Below the pieces are notes generated by a model that made no database searches, had not been told where the DNA came from, and was given only the letters and a program-made list of their open reading frames with translations. Positions 10,549 to 20,912 of a stretch of DNA of 64,000 nucleotides are shown piece after piece. Within the stretch, counting starts at the first letter, position 1. Every line of letters starts with the position of its first letter. The translations under genes were made by a program, and so were the position numbers. This DNA comes from Rhizobium sp. RU36D (GTDB lineage Bacteria; Pseudomonadota; Alphaproteobacteria; Rhizobiales; Rhizobiaceae), in the NCBI RefSeq assembly GCF_900176345.1, contig NZ_FWXU01000008.1:1-64000 (forward strand), written 5' to 3'.

Positions 10549-11361
10549 CTAACCCCGGATCGCCGCGTGTTCGTCGCGCAGGCGCTGCAATTCCCGGCGC
10601 TTCGTGGTGATCGACGCGACGATGACGCCAAAGGTGACGATGCCGATCAGGATGCTGCAGACGGCATTGATTTCCGGCGTCACCCCAAGTCTGACCTGGC
10701 TGTAGATCTTGATCGGCAGCGTCGTGGCGCCCGGCCCCGTGGTGAAGCTCGCGATCACGAGATCGTCGAGCGACAGGGTGAAGGCCAGCACCCAGCCGGA
10801 CAGCACCGCCGGCAGGATCAGCGGCAGGGTGATCTTGAAGAAGGTGCGAACCGGCGGGCAACCGAGATCCTGCGCTGCCTCTTCCAGGCTGCGGTCGAAG
10901 GTCAACAGGCGCGACTGGATGACGATTGCCGCATAGCACATGGTGAAGGTGGTATGGGCAATGGTCACCGTCATCATGTCGCGGTCGAGGCCGATGGCCA
11001 CGAACAAGAGCAGCAGCGACAGGCCGGTGATCACCTCGGGCATGACGAGCGGTGCATAGATCATGCCGGAAAACAGCAGGCGCCCCGGAAAACGGCCGAA
11101 CCGCACCAGCGTCAGCGCCGCCAGCATGCCGAGCGCCGTGCCGATGGTGGCGCTCAACAGCGCGACCCGGATGGTGACCCAGGCGGCCGACATCAAGCCC
11201 TCGTTGGACCACATCTCGCGATACCATTTCAGCGAGAAGCCGCCCCAGACGGTGACGAGCTTGGACTCGTTGAACGAATAGATGACGAGGATGACGATCG
11301 GGATATAGAGAAAGGCAAAACCGAGCGTGAGGATGACGGGATCGAACTTGCTGCTCTTCAT
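10549..11361 (-). CDS. potI: Putrescine ABC transporter permease PotI
   Basis: Inner-membrane permease of 270 residues with six predicted helices and the EAA loop EEAAQDLGCPPVRTFFKITLP (about 168-188), matching PotI/PotC. It pairs with PotH to form the channel of a polyamine importer. It is the last gene of potF-potG-potH-potI, nine bases after potH, so it is surely cotranscribed. The basic C-terminus (TTKRRELQRLRDEH) is cytoplasmic. Confidence 0.93.
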   Translation of the reverse strand: MKSSKFDPVILTLGFAFLYIPIVILVIYSFNESKLVTVWGGFSLKWYREMWSNEGLMSAAWVTIRVALLSATIGTALGMLAALTLVRFGRFPGRLLFSGMIYAPLVMPEVITGLSLLLLFVAIGLDRDMMTVTIAHTTFTMCYAAIVIQSRLLTFDRSLEEAAQDLGCPPVRTFFKITLPLILPAVLSGWVLAFTLSLDDLVIASFTTGPGATTLPIKIYSQVRLGVTPEINAVCSILIGIVTFGVIVASITTKRRELQRLRDEHAAIRG

Positions 11362-11370
11362 GGCTCGCCC

Positions 11371-12309
11371 TCACACCTTCTGCTGCTGGTTCTGGTAGAT
11401 GGCAATCGGCACCACCAGCAGCAGCAGCAGGATCACGGCGACGGCCGAAGCCAGCGGCCAGTCACGGTTGGAGAAGAATTCGGTCCACAGTGTCTTGCCG
11501 ATCATCAGCGTCTCGGCACCGCCCAGAAGGTCGGGGATGACGAATTCGCCCGTGATCGGGATGAAGCAGATCATCGATCCGGCGATAACGCCGGGCAGCG
11601 ACAGCGGGAAGGTGATGCGCCAGAAGGCCTTCCAGGGCGGGCAACCCAGGTCGCTTGCCGCTTCCAGAAGGGTGCCATCGAGCTTTTCCAGCGCCGAATA
11701 GAGCGGCAGAACCATGAAGGGCAGATAGGAATAGACGATGCCGATGAAGACCGCGATCTCGGTGCGGAAGATCTGCACCTGCTCGTCAGGCCCATAGAGC
11801 CCGATGCCCTGCAGCACCAGCGTCAGCAGGCCCTCGGGCTTGAGGATGCCGATCCAGGCATAGACGCGGATCAGGAACGAGGTCCAGAACGGCAGGATCA
11901 CCAGCATCATCAGCGTCGGGCGGATCGAGCTCGGTGCCCGCGCCATGGCCAGCGCCATGGGATAGCCGATCAGAAGCAGCAGGAAGGTCGAGATGACCGC
12001 AATGCGCAGCGATGACAGATAGGCATTGGTATAGAGCGCGTCTTCCGTCAGGAAGATGTAGTTTTCGAAATCAAGCTCGGAAAAGAACTCACAGATCGCA
12101 CCGAAGCCATCGAAGATGGGCGTATAGGGCGGCATGGCGATCGCCGTGTCCGACAGCGAGATCTTGAAGATGATGAAGAACGGCGCGAGGAAGAACAGGA
12201 ACAGCCACAGGAAGGGCACCCCGACGATCAGCCACTTGGCAAACCCGCCGGTGTCTGCCGGAGGGACCACCGCAGGTGCCGGCGCGGATGACGTTGTCAC
12301 GTGTACCAT
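11371..12309 (-). CDS. potH: Putrescine ABC transporter permease PotH
   Basis: Permease of 312 residues with an N-terminal cytoplasmic tail, then about six helices. The EAA motif LEAASDLGCPPWKAFWRITFPLS lies near residue 215. The length and motif fit PotH rather than PotB. It lies 12 bases after potG and just before potI. Together with PotI it carries substrate delivered by the periplasmic PotF and is driven by PotG. Confidence 0.93.
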   Translation of the reverse strand: MVHVTTSSAPAPAVVPPADTGGFAKWLIVGVPFLWLFLFFLAPFFIIFKISLSDTAIAMPPYTPIFDGFGAICEFFSELDFENYIFLTEDALYTNAYLSSLRIAVISTFLLLLIGYPMALAMARAPSSIRPTLMMLVILPFWTSFLIRVYAWIGILKPEGLLTLVLQGIGLYGPDEQVQIFRTEIAVFIGIVYSYLPFMVLPLYSALEKLDGTLLEAASDLGCPPWKAFWRITFPLSLPGVIAGSMICFIPITGEFVIPDLLGGAETLMIGKTLWTEFFSNRDWPLASAVAVILLLLLVVPIAIYQNQQQKV

Positions 12310-12321
12310 GGCGCGCTCCCT

Positions 12322-13476
12322 TCAGCGTGTGAGAACCAATCCGGCATCGGTGGGCCAGCTCAGCCAGACCATATCGCCAAAGGTGATCGGCCGGTCGACG
12401 AGGCGGGAGATATTGGCCTGCGCGGCGCGGAACATGCGGCCATCATCCAGCTTGACGATGAAGACCGAGAAATCGCCGAGATAGCCGATATCCCAGACCT
12501 CGCCATGCAGTGCGTTGGCGCTGGTATCGGCGGGCGGCTCGGTGGAAATGCGCACCTTTTCCGGCCTGATGGCAAAGGCAACATTGCTGCCCGCGGGCAC
12601 CTGGCAATCCTGGTCGACCGCGACCTTGAAGCCATCGCAGGAAACCAGCGCAATCCCCTGGTGGCCGCCGGCCACTTCGCCCTCGAACTGGCCTTCGACG
12701 ATGTTGATGTCGCCGATGAAGTCGGCCACATAGCGCGAGTTCGGTGCCTCGTAGATTTCGGCGGGCGTCGCCACCTGCACGATCACGCCCTTGTCCATGA
12801 CGGCGATGCGGTCCGACACCGTCATCGCCTCTTCCTGGTCGTGGGTGACAATCAGGAAGGTCAGGCCGAGCTTGGTCTGGATGTCCATCAGCTCGAACTG
12901 GGTTTCCTCGCGCAGCTTGCGGTCAAGCGCACCAAGCGGTTCGTCCAGCAGCAGCACCTTCGGCTTCTTGGCGAGCGACCGGGCAAGCGCCACGCGCTGG
13001 CGCTGGCCGCCCGAGAGCTGGTTGGGCTTGCGCTTGGCGAATTGCTCCAGCTTCACCAGCTTCAGCATTTCCTGCACCCGCGCATCGATCTCGCCCTTGG
13101 GCAGCTTGTCCTGCTCCAGGCCGAAGGCGATGTTCTTTTCCACGCTCATATGCGGAAACAGCGCGTAGGACTGGAACATCATATTGGTCGGCCGCTTGTA
13201 GGGCGGCACGCCGGAGATATCCTTGCCCTGCAGCAGGATGCGGCCTTCGGTCGGATCCTCGAAGCCAGCCAGCATGCGCATCAGCGTGGTCTTGCCGCAG
13301 CCCGATGGGCCGAGCAGCGAGAAAAATTCGCGCTCGTAGATGTCGAGCGTCAGGTTGGAGACCGCCACGAAGTCGCCGAACCGCTTGGTGACATTCTCGA
13401 AGCGGATGAAGGGCACGGCGGCCGGATCGGTCCAGGGAGAAAATTTGCGCTTTACCGGTCCCAGTGACTTCGCCAT
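12322..13476 (-). CDS. potG: Putrescine ABC transporter ATPase PotG
   Basis: ATPase of 384 residues. Walker A is GPSGCGKTT (near residue 56), the signature is LSGGQRQRVALAR, and Walker B is VLLLDEPLGALD. A C-terminal TOBE regulatory domain (about 290-384) is typical of polyamine and sugar importers. It energises PotH/PotI. It follows potF after an 86-base gap that carries a strong hairpin, so its expression is probably lower than that of potF. Confidence 0.94.
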   Translation of the reverse strand: MAKSLGPVKRKFSPWTDPAAVPFIRFENVTKRFGDFVAVSNLTLDIYEREFFSLLGPSGCGKTTLMRMLAGFEDPTEGRILLQGKDISGVPPYKRPTNMMFQSYALFPHMSVEKNIAFGLEQDKLPKGEIDARVQEMLKLVKLEQFAKRKPNQLSGGQRQRVALARSLAKKPKVLLLDEPLGALDRKLREETQFELMDIQTKLGLTFLIVTHDQEEAMTVSDRIAVMDKGVIVQVATPAEIYEAPNSRYVADFIGDINIVEGQFEGEVAGGHQGIALVSCDGFKVAVDQDCQVPAGSNVAFAIRPEKVRISTEPPADTSANALHGEVWDIGYLGDFSVFIVKLDDGRMFRAAQANISRLVDRPITFGDMVWLSWPTDAGLVLTR

Positions 13477-13524
13477 TGCCCACCCATATCCCTGGAAAAA
13501 AGAATGAAACGCCCCAAAACGAAA

Positions 13525-13547
13525 CCGGGCGGGTCAAGCCCGCCCGG
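13525..13547 (-). terminator. Hairpin between potF and potG
   Basis: Perfect 9-bp stem CCGGGCGGG / CCCGCCCGG with a five-base loop. On the transcribed strand the stem is followed by TTTCGTTTT. It probably acts as a partial terminator or 3' stabiliser, letting the binding protein potF be made in excess over the membrane components. Confidence 0.7.
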
Positions 13548-13562
13548 AATTGAATGACGGTA

Positions 13563-14663
13563 TCAGCTGCCCGTCTTGATCTGCGTCCAGACCCGGTTCA
13601 GCACGCGCTGCTCCTTGGGGCCATAGGGCGAGATGGTGAAGAGCTTCTTCATCGTCTCCTCGGTCGGATAGACGGCGGGGTTCTTGAACACGGACTCGTC
13701 TATCAGCTTCTGCGAAGCCAGGTTGCCATTGGCATATTGAACATAGTTGGATGCCTTGGCGATGACCTCGGGCTTCATTAGGAAGTTGATGAATTCATGC
13801 GCCTCGGCAACATTCTTGGCATCCGCGGGGATCGCCAGGTTGTCGAACCACATATAGGTGCCTTCCTTCGGGATCACGTAATTGACCTCGACGCCGTTCT
13901 TGGCCTCTTCCGCACGGGCCTTGGCCTGCAGGATGTCGCCCGACCAGCCGACCGCCACGCAGATATCGCCATTGGCGAGATCGTCGATATAGGCCGAGGA
14001 GTTGAAGGTCTTCACCGACGGCCGGATCTTGGAATAGACCTCGCCGCCCGCTTCCAGATCGGCGGTCGCCTTGCTGTCGGGATCCTTGCCGATATAGTTC
14101 ATGGCAATCGCGAAGGTCTCGTCGGAGGCATCCAGGATGTTGATGCCGCAGGCTTTCAGCTTCTCCGCATTTTCGGGCTTGAAGATGAAGTCCCAGCTCT
14201 CGACCTTCACGTCGTCACCGAGGGCCGCCTTCACCTTGGCGACATTGTAGCCGATGCCCGTCGTGCCCCACATATAGTTCACGGCATATTCATTGCCGGG
14301 ATCGTATTTCGCCAGCCGCGTCATGACATCCGGCCACATATTGGCGAGGTTCGGCAGCTTGGACTTGTCGAGCTTCTGGAAGACGCCGGCCTGGATCTGG
14401 CGGGCCAGGAACGGACCCGTCGGCACGACGACGTCATAGCCGGAACCACCGGCCAAAAGCTTGGTTTCCAGGATCTCGTTGGAATCGAAGACGTCGTAGA
14501 CGACCTTGATGCCGGTCTCCTTGGTGAAGTCGGCCAGCACGGATTCGTCAATGTAATCCGACCAGTTATAGACGTTGACGGTCCGCTCCTGCGCGCTTGC
14601 GGCGCCCGCGAAACCGAGCGCCAGGGCGGCCACGGAGGCCAGGCGAATCAGATCGGCTTTCAT
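13563..14663 (-). CDS. potF: Putrescine-binding periplasmic protein PotF
   Basis: Periplasmic binding protein of 366 residues with a clear signal peptide (MKADLIRLASVAALALGFAG, cut after ASA). The mature start TVNVYNWSDYIDESVL and the GYDVVVPTG segment are typical of PotD/PotF proteins. It would capture putrescine or a related polyamine and deliver it to PotHI. It is the first gene of the operon; its promoter should lie at 14664-14809. The puuA-puuB pair further along the window encodes the matching breakdown route. Confidence 0.93.
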   Translation of the reverse strand: MKADLIRLASVAALALGFAGAASAQERTVNVYNWSDYIDESVLADFTKETGIKVVYDVFDSNEILETKLLAGGSGYDVVVPTGPFLARQIQAGVFQKLDKSKLPNLANMWPDVMTRLAKYDPGNEYAVNYMWGTTGIGYNVAKVKAALGDDVKVESWDFIFKPENAEKLKACGINILDASDETFAIAMNYIGKDPDSKATADLEAGGEVYSKIRPSVKTFNSSAYIDDLANGDICVAVGWSGDILQAKARAEEAKNGVEVNYVIPKEGTYMWFDNLAIPADAKNVAEAHEFINFLMKPEVIAKASNYVQYANGNLASQKLIDESVFKNPAVYPTEETMKKLFTISPYGPKEQRVLNRVWTQIKTGS

Positions 14664-14809
14664 GATTTTCTCCTGTTCCAGTCAGGGGGCGTTGATCGCC
14701 CCTCCAAACCTATTCCCTTTGTTTTTTCACAGACTAGAAAGGAAATCGGCAAGCGACAAGCGAAATATGGCGGCGCTTGCCATCCATTGTGCAGTTGCGT
14801 TGTCGCGCC

Positions 14810-16237
14810 TCACTGAAAGTCGAAAGCGCTCAATCCCGTCACCATTTCGTCCAGTCCGAGCGGCCGCGTGACGGGCGGCTCGGCGCGGGCGAGACAGCCC
14901 TGGCGCTCGCACAAACGGCAGGCGGCACCTATGGGGAGCGGCGGCTGGCCGCTGCCGATCGCGGTCGCGCCGTAAACGATGTCGCCGGCAAAAGCGATGT
15001 CGCAACCGACGAGCAGCGCGGTGCGCCGCACCCGCTCGCCAAAGCCCGCCTGCGGCCCTTCCAGCGTGCGGGCGATGGTGAGGAAGGTGGTCCCGTCAGG
15101 CATTTCCACCGCTTCCGCCAGCACCTGGCCCGGCTGAGCGAAGGCCGCATGCAGGCTGAGCTTGGGACAGCCGCCGCCGAATTTCGCCTGGGGGAACCCT
15201 TGGGCGCCGGCCTTGCGGAAGCCGTGGCCGGCATTGTCAACCTCCAGCATGAAGAAGGGGATGCCCTGGGCGCCCGGCCGCTGCAGCATGGTCAGCCGGT
15301 TGGCCGCCTGCTCGAAGGAGACGGCAAAGCGCGAGCGCAGCATGTCGATGTCATAGCGCGCCCGCTGGGCCGCGGCGAGAAAGGCGCCATAGGGCATGAT
15401 CAAGGCATGGGCGGCATAGCGTGCCAGTTCGAACCGGCCGAGACGCTTGGCCTCGCCAGTCGAGAAGCCAAGCGCGTCCAGTTCGGCGGCGATCTCTTCG
15501 CCGAGCGCCAGCAGGCTCACCTCCATCGCCAGCTCGCGCAACTGGTCGAAGGCCGACAGCCGCTCGGACAGAAACAGCCGCATGGAATGGCGGTCGTAGC
15601 GGCGGCGCAGGGTCGGCATGGTGTGGATCGGCAGCGTGCGCACCACGATCCCGTGCTTGGTGCGCAGCCAGCCTTTCAGCGCCGTGGCGAGATCGTCGCC
15701 CGCCGCAAGTCCAAGCCCGGCATGGAACTGTTCGGCCGCGTCCTCGATCAGCGAGAAGAAATTCGCCCGGCGCTCCAGCGTCTCGCGCACCTCGTCGCTC
15801 GGCAGCCGCGCCGATGACAGGGATGTCTCATGCCCCTCCCGCGCCAGGAGATCGGCGAGATCCGACAGGCGCGCGGCCTGCTCGCGATAGGCGCGGTAGA
15901 GCTTGACGATGCCGCTTGCCGCATTGGGGGCTGCTTCCGCCACCTCGATCAGTTCCTGATCGCCGGGCAGTTCGCCCTGCAGCAGCGGATCGGCGAAGAC
16001 CTCGCGCAGCTGGCTGACGACGCCACCCGCCTCGCCCTGCAACTCGTCGAGATCCACCTTGTAGACCGCCGCGAGTTTCAGCAGCAGTTGCACGGTCAGC
16101 GGCCGCTGGTTGCGCTCGATCAGGTTGAGATAGGAGGGCGAAATGCCGAGCCCCTCCGCCATCGCCGTCTGCGTCAGCCCTAGCCCGTTGCGGATGCGGC
16201 GGACGCGCGGCCCGGCAAAGATCTTGTGTTCCGCCAT
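14810..16237 (-). CDS. XRE/ImmA-IrrE-type regulator, RamB/ScfR-like
   Basis: Transcription regulator of 475 residues. An N-terminal XRE helix-turn-helix (about 10-65, with TQTAMAEGLGISPSYLNLIE) is followed by an ImmA/IrrE-like central domain (about 180-300) and a C-terminal DUF2083-type domain with the Cys pairs CRLCERQGC near residue 440. Regulators of this build, such as RamB, control glyoxylate-cycle and short-chain fatty-acid genes. It diverges from aceA across a 238-base region holding a perfect palindrome, so it very probably controls isocitrate lyase. The effector is unknown. Confidence 0.87.
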   Translation of the reverse strand: MAEHKIFAGPRVRRIRNGLGLTQTAMAEGLGISPSYLNLIERNQRPLTVQLLLKLAAVYKVDLDELQGEAGGVVSQLREVFADPLLQGELPGDQELIEVAEAAPNAASGIVKLYRAYREQAARLSDLADLLAREGHETSLSSARLPSDEVRETLERRANFFSLIEDAAEQFHAGLGLAAGDDLATALKGWLRTKHGIVVRTLPIHTMPTLRRRYDRHSMRLFLSERLSAFDQLRELAMEVSLLALGEEIAAELDALGFSTGEAKRLGRFELARYAAHALIMPYGAFLAAAQRARYDIDMLRSRFAVSFEQAANRLTMLQRPGAQGIPFFMLEVDNAGHGFRKAGAQGFPQAKFGGGCPKLSLHAAFAQPGQVLAEAVEMPDGTTFLTIARTLEGPQAGFGERVRRTALLVGCDIAFAGDIVYGATAIGSGQPPLPIGAACRLCERQGCLARAEPPVTRPLGLDEMVTGLSAFDFQ

Positions 16238-16389
16238 TTGACACCTTTTTACAGCAGCAGCTTCGAAACAGGTAAATCAGGATATTTACAGTTTTGACAA
16301 TTTTACATGAGCGCCTTGTCAAACACAAGACATCCTAACCCTTTTGAAATCAGGAATATCGCGAATTCCATGGACGTTTTTGCGATGCG

Positions 16390-16402
16390 ATGTAAATTAC
16401 AT
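16390..16402. promoter_or_regulatory. Candidate operator for the aceA regulator
   Basis: Perfect palindrome ATGTAA-A-TTACAT 74 bases before the aceA start. Related half-sites (TTTACA, TTTTACATG) occur at about 16249-16310 near the regulator's own start. This placement fits control of aceA and self-control by the divergent XRE regulator, but binding is inferred. Confidence 0.5.
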
Positions 16403-16475
16403 GACATCACAGATCGTCAAGCGACGGCGGAGAGAAGGCCTCGCTCGGCAAGCGCAGACAATAGGGAGCATTTCT

Positions 16476-17765
<1,290 letters not shown>

Positions 17766-17782
17766 TGAAGCGAGGCCGATTG

Positions 17783-17942
17783 GCTCCCTCTTCTCCCCAT
17801 CGGGGAGAAGGTGGCCGAAGGCCTCAGCGCAACAAGTTGCGCCTGAGATGAGGGGGTGGCGAAGCCCCAATGCGTGGCGTGTGCGACCCCCTCATCGCCT
17901 CGCATCCGCTCGGCACTTCTCCCCGCTGGGGAGAAGAAGGAG
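17783..17942. repeat. Composite palindromic intergenic element
   Basis: The gap between aceA and the next small gene (17766-18075) is filled by nested inverted repeats: CTTCTCCCC/GGGGAGAAG at 17789-17809 and again at 17916-17936, enclosing GATGAGGGGGT (17847-17857) paired with ACCCCCTCATC (17886-17896). This is the layout of the dispersed mosaic palindromes of rhizobia. No coding sequence in the gap is convincing. Confidence 0.6.
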
Positions 17943-18075
17943 TTTCACCGCCACCGGTTTGCTGGATGGCAGCGTAATTCCGGAAGAGAGCTTTCGAACA
18001 ATCTCTCCCCAATCTGGGGAGTGCCCCAGACTACGCATACCCTTCAAAAACCCCCGACAAAGAGGAGAAATACCC

Positions 18076-18324
18076 ATGACCCCACAGACCCGAGTCAAAG
18101 AACGCGCCGAAGAGCAGGCATCCGCGATGAACACGGACCAGCAGGCCACGATCCGCATGCTGGCCAACGACCTGCACCGGCTGAACCATTCCATCATGAA
18201 GGCCGTCGAGGCCGGCGTTTCGGTCGAACTCGTCCGCTCCGCCCGCCATCACGGCGGCGACGGCAACTGGGGCGACCTGATGATCCCGGTCATCGTCACC
18301 AAGGCCACCAACGCCGCCGCGTGA
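18076..18324 (+). CDS. Small conserved-looking protein downstream of aceA
   Basis: An 82-residue soluble protein starting at ATG 18076 with AGAGGAG nine bases upstream, which is a strong site. It is mainly helical, with a middle segment HRLNHSIMKAVEAGVSVELVRSARHHGGDGNWGD and a short hydrophobic C-terminus (LMIPVIVTKAT). I recall similar small proteins following aceA in related genomes but cannot assign a function. A strong terminator follows. Confidence 0.75.
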   Translation: MTPQTRVKERAEEQASAMNTDQQATIRMLANDLHRLNHSIMKAVEAGVSVELVRSARHHGGDGNWGDLMIPVIVTKATNAAA

Positions 18325-18353
18325 GCGGGCACCAGATCCACCGCCACCTCTGC

Positions 18354-18374
18354 GCCCGGCCACCCTGGCCGGGC
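18354..18374 (+). terminator. Intrinsic terminator
   Basis: Perfect 9-bp stem GCCCGGCCA / TGGCCGGGC with a CCC loop, followed by CTTTGGGCTTTTG, 30 bases after the small gene downstream of aceA. Confidence 0.8.
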
Positions 18375-18439
18375 CTTTGGGCTTTTGCGCAGGACCAGTC
18401 GGAGGCCTCCGTGGTTGGCGGCACGAGTCCAAGATCAAC

Positions 18440-18553
18440 CGTCATGCCGGCCGCCGAGCCGGCATCCAGCGCAATCAAGTCCTTGATTGCGAAAGACTCT
18501 TTTCACGGCGCAGACGCGCCGTGGCTGGATTCCGGCCTTCGTCGGAATGACGG
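18440..18553. repeat. Palindromic mosaic element, copy 1 of 3
   Basis: About 113 bases beginning CGTCATGCCGG and ending CCGGAATGACGG-like. It contains two internal hairpins: CGCAATCAAG-TC-CTTGATTGCG and CACGGCGC-AGAC-GCGCCGTG. Near-identical copies occur at 39232-39344 and 44142-44254. The rest of the 18325-18757 gap shows no gene. Confidence 0.85.
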
Positions 18554-18757
18554 GGTTCTGTGTATTCGGCGCTTGAGAACTGGCTAGAGCGGTATGCCGA
18601 ACCTCCCGTTATACAAGTGGAGGTTCGGTCTCGCTTCACGTTACGCCCTGGAAAGGGGCTCCACGTAGCATTGAACTACGCACCCGCCAACATCATCCAC
18701 CGGCGACATCCATCTCCGCCCGTGCTAGCATCAGCGTTCATACCCTGATCGCGCGCC

Positions 18758-19612
18758 ATGCCTCATCAACGCCCCGTCCTCACCCTCATTCTGTTCTATC
18801 TCCTCGCGCTGGCCATCAGCTGGGTGTTCTGGGCGCCGCTGGCGCTGGCCAAGCTCGGCTATCTGCCCGAGGCCCCTTCCTTCCTGCATCTCCTCGGCAG
18901 CCTTGGCCCCGCTTTGGCCGCCCTCATGGTCAGCCGCCTGCCGTTCTCGCCGGTCACGACACGGATGCTGGCGGCCCGGCTGTCGATTGGCTCGGTGCTG
19001 ATGACCGCCCTCATGGCGGCGATCCTTCTGCCGCTGGCGATCGGCGTCGTCGGACTGCTCGGGCAATGGCTTGCCATGGGCACGCGGCCACCTCTGGAGC
19101 AGGCGCTGCAATCCCACGAATATCCCTATCTGTCTCCCGCGGCATGGGTGGCGGCGAGCGTCGTCTTCTATGGCTTCGGCGAGGAGATCGGCTGGCGCGG
19201 ATTGGCGATCCCGATCCTGAACCGACGGTTCAACGCGCTGGCCTGCTCGCTGCTGATGACGCTGCCATGGGCGGTGTGGCATCTGCCGCTGCTGGTTTCC
19301 ACCCCGACCTATACCGCGCTCGGGCTGTCAGGCCTTGCCGGCTGGGTCGTCAGCCTCGCCACGGGGTCGGTTCTGCTGACGCTGTTCCTCGTCCTGTCGC
19401 GCGGCTCGCTCATCCCGGTCGCCATCTTTCACGCGGCCATCGATCTTGCCATGGTCAACCCGGCCGTGACGCCGCTCGGCATCAATATCATGGGCGGCAT
19501 CATCACCATCGCGGGGCTGGCGGCGGCCTATCGCTGCTATCGCATCGGGCCAAATGCGCCTGATATCGCCACACCGCCCTCACCCCTGTTTCGGCCGTCG
19601 TCCCTCGAATAG
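18758..19612 (+). CDS. CPBP-family intramembrane metalloprotease
   Basis: Polytopic membrane protein of 284 residues with about eight hydrophobic helices. The CPBP (Abi/CaaX) motifs are present: EEIGWRG near residue 142, a WAVWHLPL motif near 173, and HAAIDLA near 227, supplying the Glu and His residues that bind the catalytic metal. Members process membrane proteins or peptides; some give immunity to self-made bacteriocins, but no bacteriocin gene lies nearby. Its 3' end overlaps the convergent LysR gene by 33 bases. Confidence 0.85.
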   Translation: MPHQRPVLTLILFYLLALAISWVFWAPLALAKLGYLPEAPSFLHLLGSLGPALAALMVSRLPFSPVTTRMLAARLSIGSVLMTALMAAILLPLAIGVVGLLGQWLAMGTRPPLEQALQSHEYPYLSPAAWVAASVVFYGFGEEIGWRGLAIPILNRRFNALACSLLMTLPWAVWHLPLLVSTPTYTALGLSGLAGWVVSLATGSVLLTLFLVLSRGSLIPVAIFHAAIDLAMVNPAVTPLGINIMGGIITIAGLAAAYRCYRIGPNAPDIATPPSPLFRPSSLE

Positions 19613-20452
19613 CTCCCGGTGGGCCTCGAACAGCTTGACCATACGGTCGACCACGGTGCGGATTTCGCGACGGTGGCGGTCGTCATTGTTCATCACGATC
19701 CACTGGCGATGCTTGAGCTCGGGGATCGTCTCGCCCACCCGCTCCAGCCGCGGCTCCAGGTCGCCGACGAAGCAGGGCATGACGGCGATGCCGGCGCCGG
19801 CCAGCGCCAAGTCCCTCAGCGAGCGCGGCCGGTTGACGGTCGCAACGATCAGCTCGGCCTTGTTCTGGTGCGGCCAGCGCAGATAGGCCGAGATGGCGTT
19901 TTCGGTATCGACCGCCAGCCAGCGCTCGGACCCGGCGGGATCGGGATTGCGAGCGCGGTAAGCGGCATAGGCGACATCACCGGTCGCCACGGCTGCCAGA
20001 TTCAGCTCCTCCGGCTCGAAGGCGCGAATGCCGATATCGCTCTCGCGATGGGCGAGGCTTGCGCGCTGCTCGGCAATGAACATGTCGATGCGGAAATCGT
20101 CGCGCGGGCCGCAGATGGCAGGGAAATTCTCGGCGATCAGCCAGGCGTTCCAGGTGCCCAGCGCCAGCCGCACCAGGGCCGAGGCCACGGCATTGCCGCG
20201 CCAGGCCTCGACGCGGCGCGCCGCCCCTTCCATCTCCGCCAGTTGCTCCAGCAGTCGATGACCATCCGCGGTCAGCTGGTATCCCGCCTGGCTGCGCAGG
20301 AAGAGTTCGCGGCCCGTCTGCCGTTCCAGTTCCACCATGCGGCGGCCCAGCGTCGCGGGGCTGAGGCCCGTTGCCGCGGCAGCACCGGTCAGCCCGCCGC
20401 TGCGGGCGACATCGAGAAACAATTGGTAGGATTCCCAGGATGGGTTTTTCAT
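19580..20452 (-). CDS. LysR-family transcription regulator
   Basis: Regulator of 290 residues. The N-terminal winged helix (about 5-65) reads SYQLFLDVARSGGLTGAAAATGLSPATLGRRM, and the remainder is a LysR-type effector-binding domain that is rather diverged. It overlaps the CPBP gene tail to tail and diverges from the 113-residue hypothetical gene at 20541, which is its most likely local target by position. The effector is unknown. Confidence 0.88.
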   Translation of the reverse strand: MKNPSWESYQLFLDVARSGGLTGAAAATGLSPATLGRRMVELERQTGRELFLRSQAGYQLTADGHRLLEQLAEMEGAARRVEAWRGNAVASALVRLALGTWNAWLIAENFPAICGPRDDFRIDMFIAEQRASLAHRESDIGIRAFEPEELNLAAVATGDVAYAAYRARNPDPAGSERWLAVDTENAISAYLRWPHQNKAELIVATVNRPRSLRDLALAGAGIAVMPCFVGDLEPRLERVGETIPELKHRQWIVMNNDDRHRREIRTVVDRMVKLFEAHRELFEGRRPKQG

Positions 20453-20540
20453 TTTTGAAACACAGGCTGCAAACCCGAGCGTTCATAGAGCAGATTTGGA
20501 GTTATAGATAGAGAGCATCCCCAGCACGAAAGGATGCATC

Positions 20541-20882
20541 ATGCTTGATCTCTATTATCTCGCAGTCGCCGCACTCGATCGCAACACCACGCCGCGCAGC
20601 CGACCGATCGACCGGAAGGCAGAGGAGGCATTTTATGAGAGCTTCCGGGAGAGCCCGCTGCAACGGGTCAAAAAGGCCGTAGCGCAGTTTGGCGCCACAT
20701 GGCGCAAGGTTGACGTTTTGGCATCGGCGCAAGCGAAACCGGCGGCCAAAGACGTTTGCACCTACGGCGCATCCCAGTCGGGATCCCAGGAGGTCGCGGC
20801 ATCCGCGTGCCGCGTGATCGCGCCGCACACGCAATGTGGTGCGCAGGCGCTCGCCTCGCATCAACAGGGGCAGGCCGCCTGA
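20541..20882 (+). CDS. Hypothetical protein, 113 residues
   Basis: Small protein starting at ATG 20541, with AAGGA ten bases or so upstream, divergent from the LysR gene. The N-terminal half (MLDLYYLAVAALDRN, then a charged helical stretch) looks like a genuine protein; the C-terminal half is low in secondary structure and carries three Cys residues. I do not recognise a family. The C-terminal part may be poorly conserved. Confidence 0.55.
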   Translation: MLDLYYLAVAALDRNTTPRSRPIDRKAEEAFYESFRESPLQRVKKAVAQFGATWRKVDVLASAQAKPAAKDVCTYGASQSGSQEVAASACRVIAPHTQCGAQALASHQQGQAA

Positions 20883-20912
20883 GACAGGCGGATCTGCCCT
20901 GATGCGCCGGTA

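Noticed and set aside
18758-19612. CPBP protease as a bacteriocin self-immunity gene
   Set aside because: No peptide precursor, modification or export gene lies nearby, so only the general family call is kept.
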